This document shows, piece after piece, positions 63,800 through 64,000 of a stretch of DNA of 64,000 bases. A program made the translations under genes and the position numbers. The first letter of the stretch is position 1, and each line of letters starts with the position of its first letter. Origin of the DNA: Agrobacterium tumefaciens (lineage in GTDB: Bacteria > Pseudomonadota > Alphaproteobacteria > Rhizobiales > Rhizobiaceae); NCBI RefSeq assembly GCF_000834635.1, contig NZ_JXQV01000004.1, positions 186,001 to 250,000 on the forward strand. Direction: 5' to 3'. Under the pieces are notes generated by a model. The model was not told the DNA's origin. It saw nothing but the letters and a program-made list of their open reading frames with translations, and ran no database searches.

Positions 63800-64000
63800 A
63801 TGTTGCGCAGCCTGTTGCCCCGATCAAAGCGTCCATTTGCATCCCTGACCGAGCAGGAAATTCTTGCCCTTGCGATATCGTCGGAAGAGGACGATGCGCG
63901 GATTTATCGGTCCTACGCCGATCATCTGCGGGCGCAGTTTCCTCAATCGGCCAAGGTCTTTGCGGATATGGCAGAGGTGGAGCAGGCGCATCGCAACATG
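63800..64000 (+). CDS. mbfA: Membrane-bound ferritin A MbfA, N-terminal part only
   Basis: The first 67 codons of an iron exporter made of a ferritin/rubrerythrin-like domain fused to a VIT1/CCC1-type membrane domain. The visible part is the start of the ferritin domain: LTEQEILALAISSEEDDARI (with the EEDDARIY helix carrying a metal glutamate) and MAEVEQAHRNM with the E-x2-H motif. AGGAGAGCC precedes the ATG. In Agrobacterium mbfA is repressed by Irr in low iron and protects against iron and peroxide. Two ICE boxes sit upstream. The rest lies beyond the window. Confidence 0.9.
   Translation, partial: MLRSLLPRSKRPFASLTEQEILALAISSEEDDARIYRSYADHLRAQFPQSAKVFADMAEVEQAHRNM

Overview
The window is a contiguous, gene-dense stretch of a chromosome from the Rhizobiaceae, most likely Agrobacterium, Allorhizobium or Rhizobium. 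The support is the iron-control set of RirA, Irr and membrane-bound ferritin MbfA, the irr-fabA-fabB-fabI order, a ctp/cpa-type Tad pilus locus, SURF1 behind cyoABCD, and two copies of a RIME-like intergenic element. I see no prophage, insertion sequence, CRISPR array or integrated island.

Layout. 1-0.65 kb: the start of an osmoprotectant-binding protein gene, cut by the window edge. 0.8-4.2 kb: an AbrB-family membrane protein, rirA, a ferric-iron-binding protein and irr. 4.5-7.1 kb: fabA, fabB, fabI. 7.2-8.9 kb: a galactarolactone-isomerase-like hydrolase with a GntR regulator. 9.2-10.3 kb: two TadE/TadG-type pseudopilin-like genes. 10.4-17.2 kb: an MFS transporter, then cyoABCD and SURF1. 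17.3-20.3 kb: deoB, add and upp for nucleoside salvage. 20.3-22.8 kb: mmsA with a divergent LysR regulator. 22.8-30.1 kb: hutIHGUD with divergent hutF, a histidine-degradation route through formylglutamate. 30.2-38.4 kb: an EamA exporter, an SDR dehydrogenase, a DUF475/TerC-like membrane protein behind a structured leader, MarR, NlpC/P60, pncB and an M17 peptidase. 38.6-49.3 kb: the Tad pilus locus (tadD facing tadC, tadB, cpaF, cpaE, cpaD, cpaC, cpaB, cpaA and the Flp pilin, plus a divergent secretin-N-domain protein). 49.5-53.6 kb: tRNA-Leu(CAG), a SelT/W/H-like protein, GNAT, an XRE-cupin regulator, lepA and a small membrane protein. 53.6-57.1 kb: a MocR-type regulator with a divergent EamA exporter, then a GH25 lysozyme-like lipoprotein. 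57.3-63.5 kb: a chemoreceptor, a secreted alpha/beta hydrolase, a membrane-anchored AraC regulator and a TRAP alpha-keto-acid-binding protein. 63.8 kb to the end: the start of mbfA.

How the parts work together. Two opposing iron regulators lie within 2.2 kb: RirA (Fe-S, high iron) and Irr (haem/iron status, low iron). At the other end of the window mbfA, a known Irr target, carries two perfect ICE palindromes. A weaker ICE-like site sits in the rirA / iron-binding-protein divergent promoter, which fits the reciprocal Irr-RirA control known in Agrobacterium. In the Tad locus the pilin gene has a perfect TTAA-N7-TTAA CtrA-type site upstream and a hairpin-T-tract terminator directly downstream. 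Together these suggest cell-cycle control and an excess of pilin over machinery. The hut genes flank a TATGTATATACATA palindrome of the HutC-operator type, but no hutC is present.

The least explained element is the leader of the DUF475 gene (about 32.10-32.31 kb). It has several mutually exclusive RNA pairings, a hairpin beside a Shine-Dalgarno-like GGCGGA, and a 30-codon upstream ORF whose stop overlaps the DUF475 start (TAATG). It behaves on paper like a riboswitch-plus-leader-peptide device, but I could not match it to the yybP-ykoY core.
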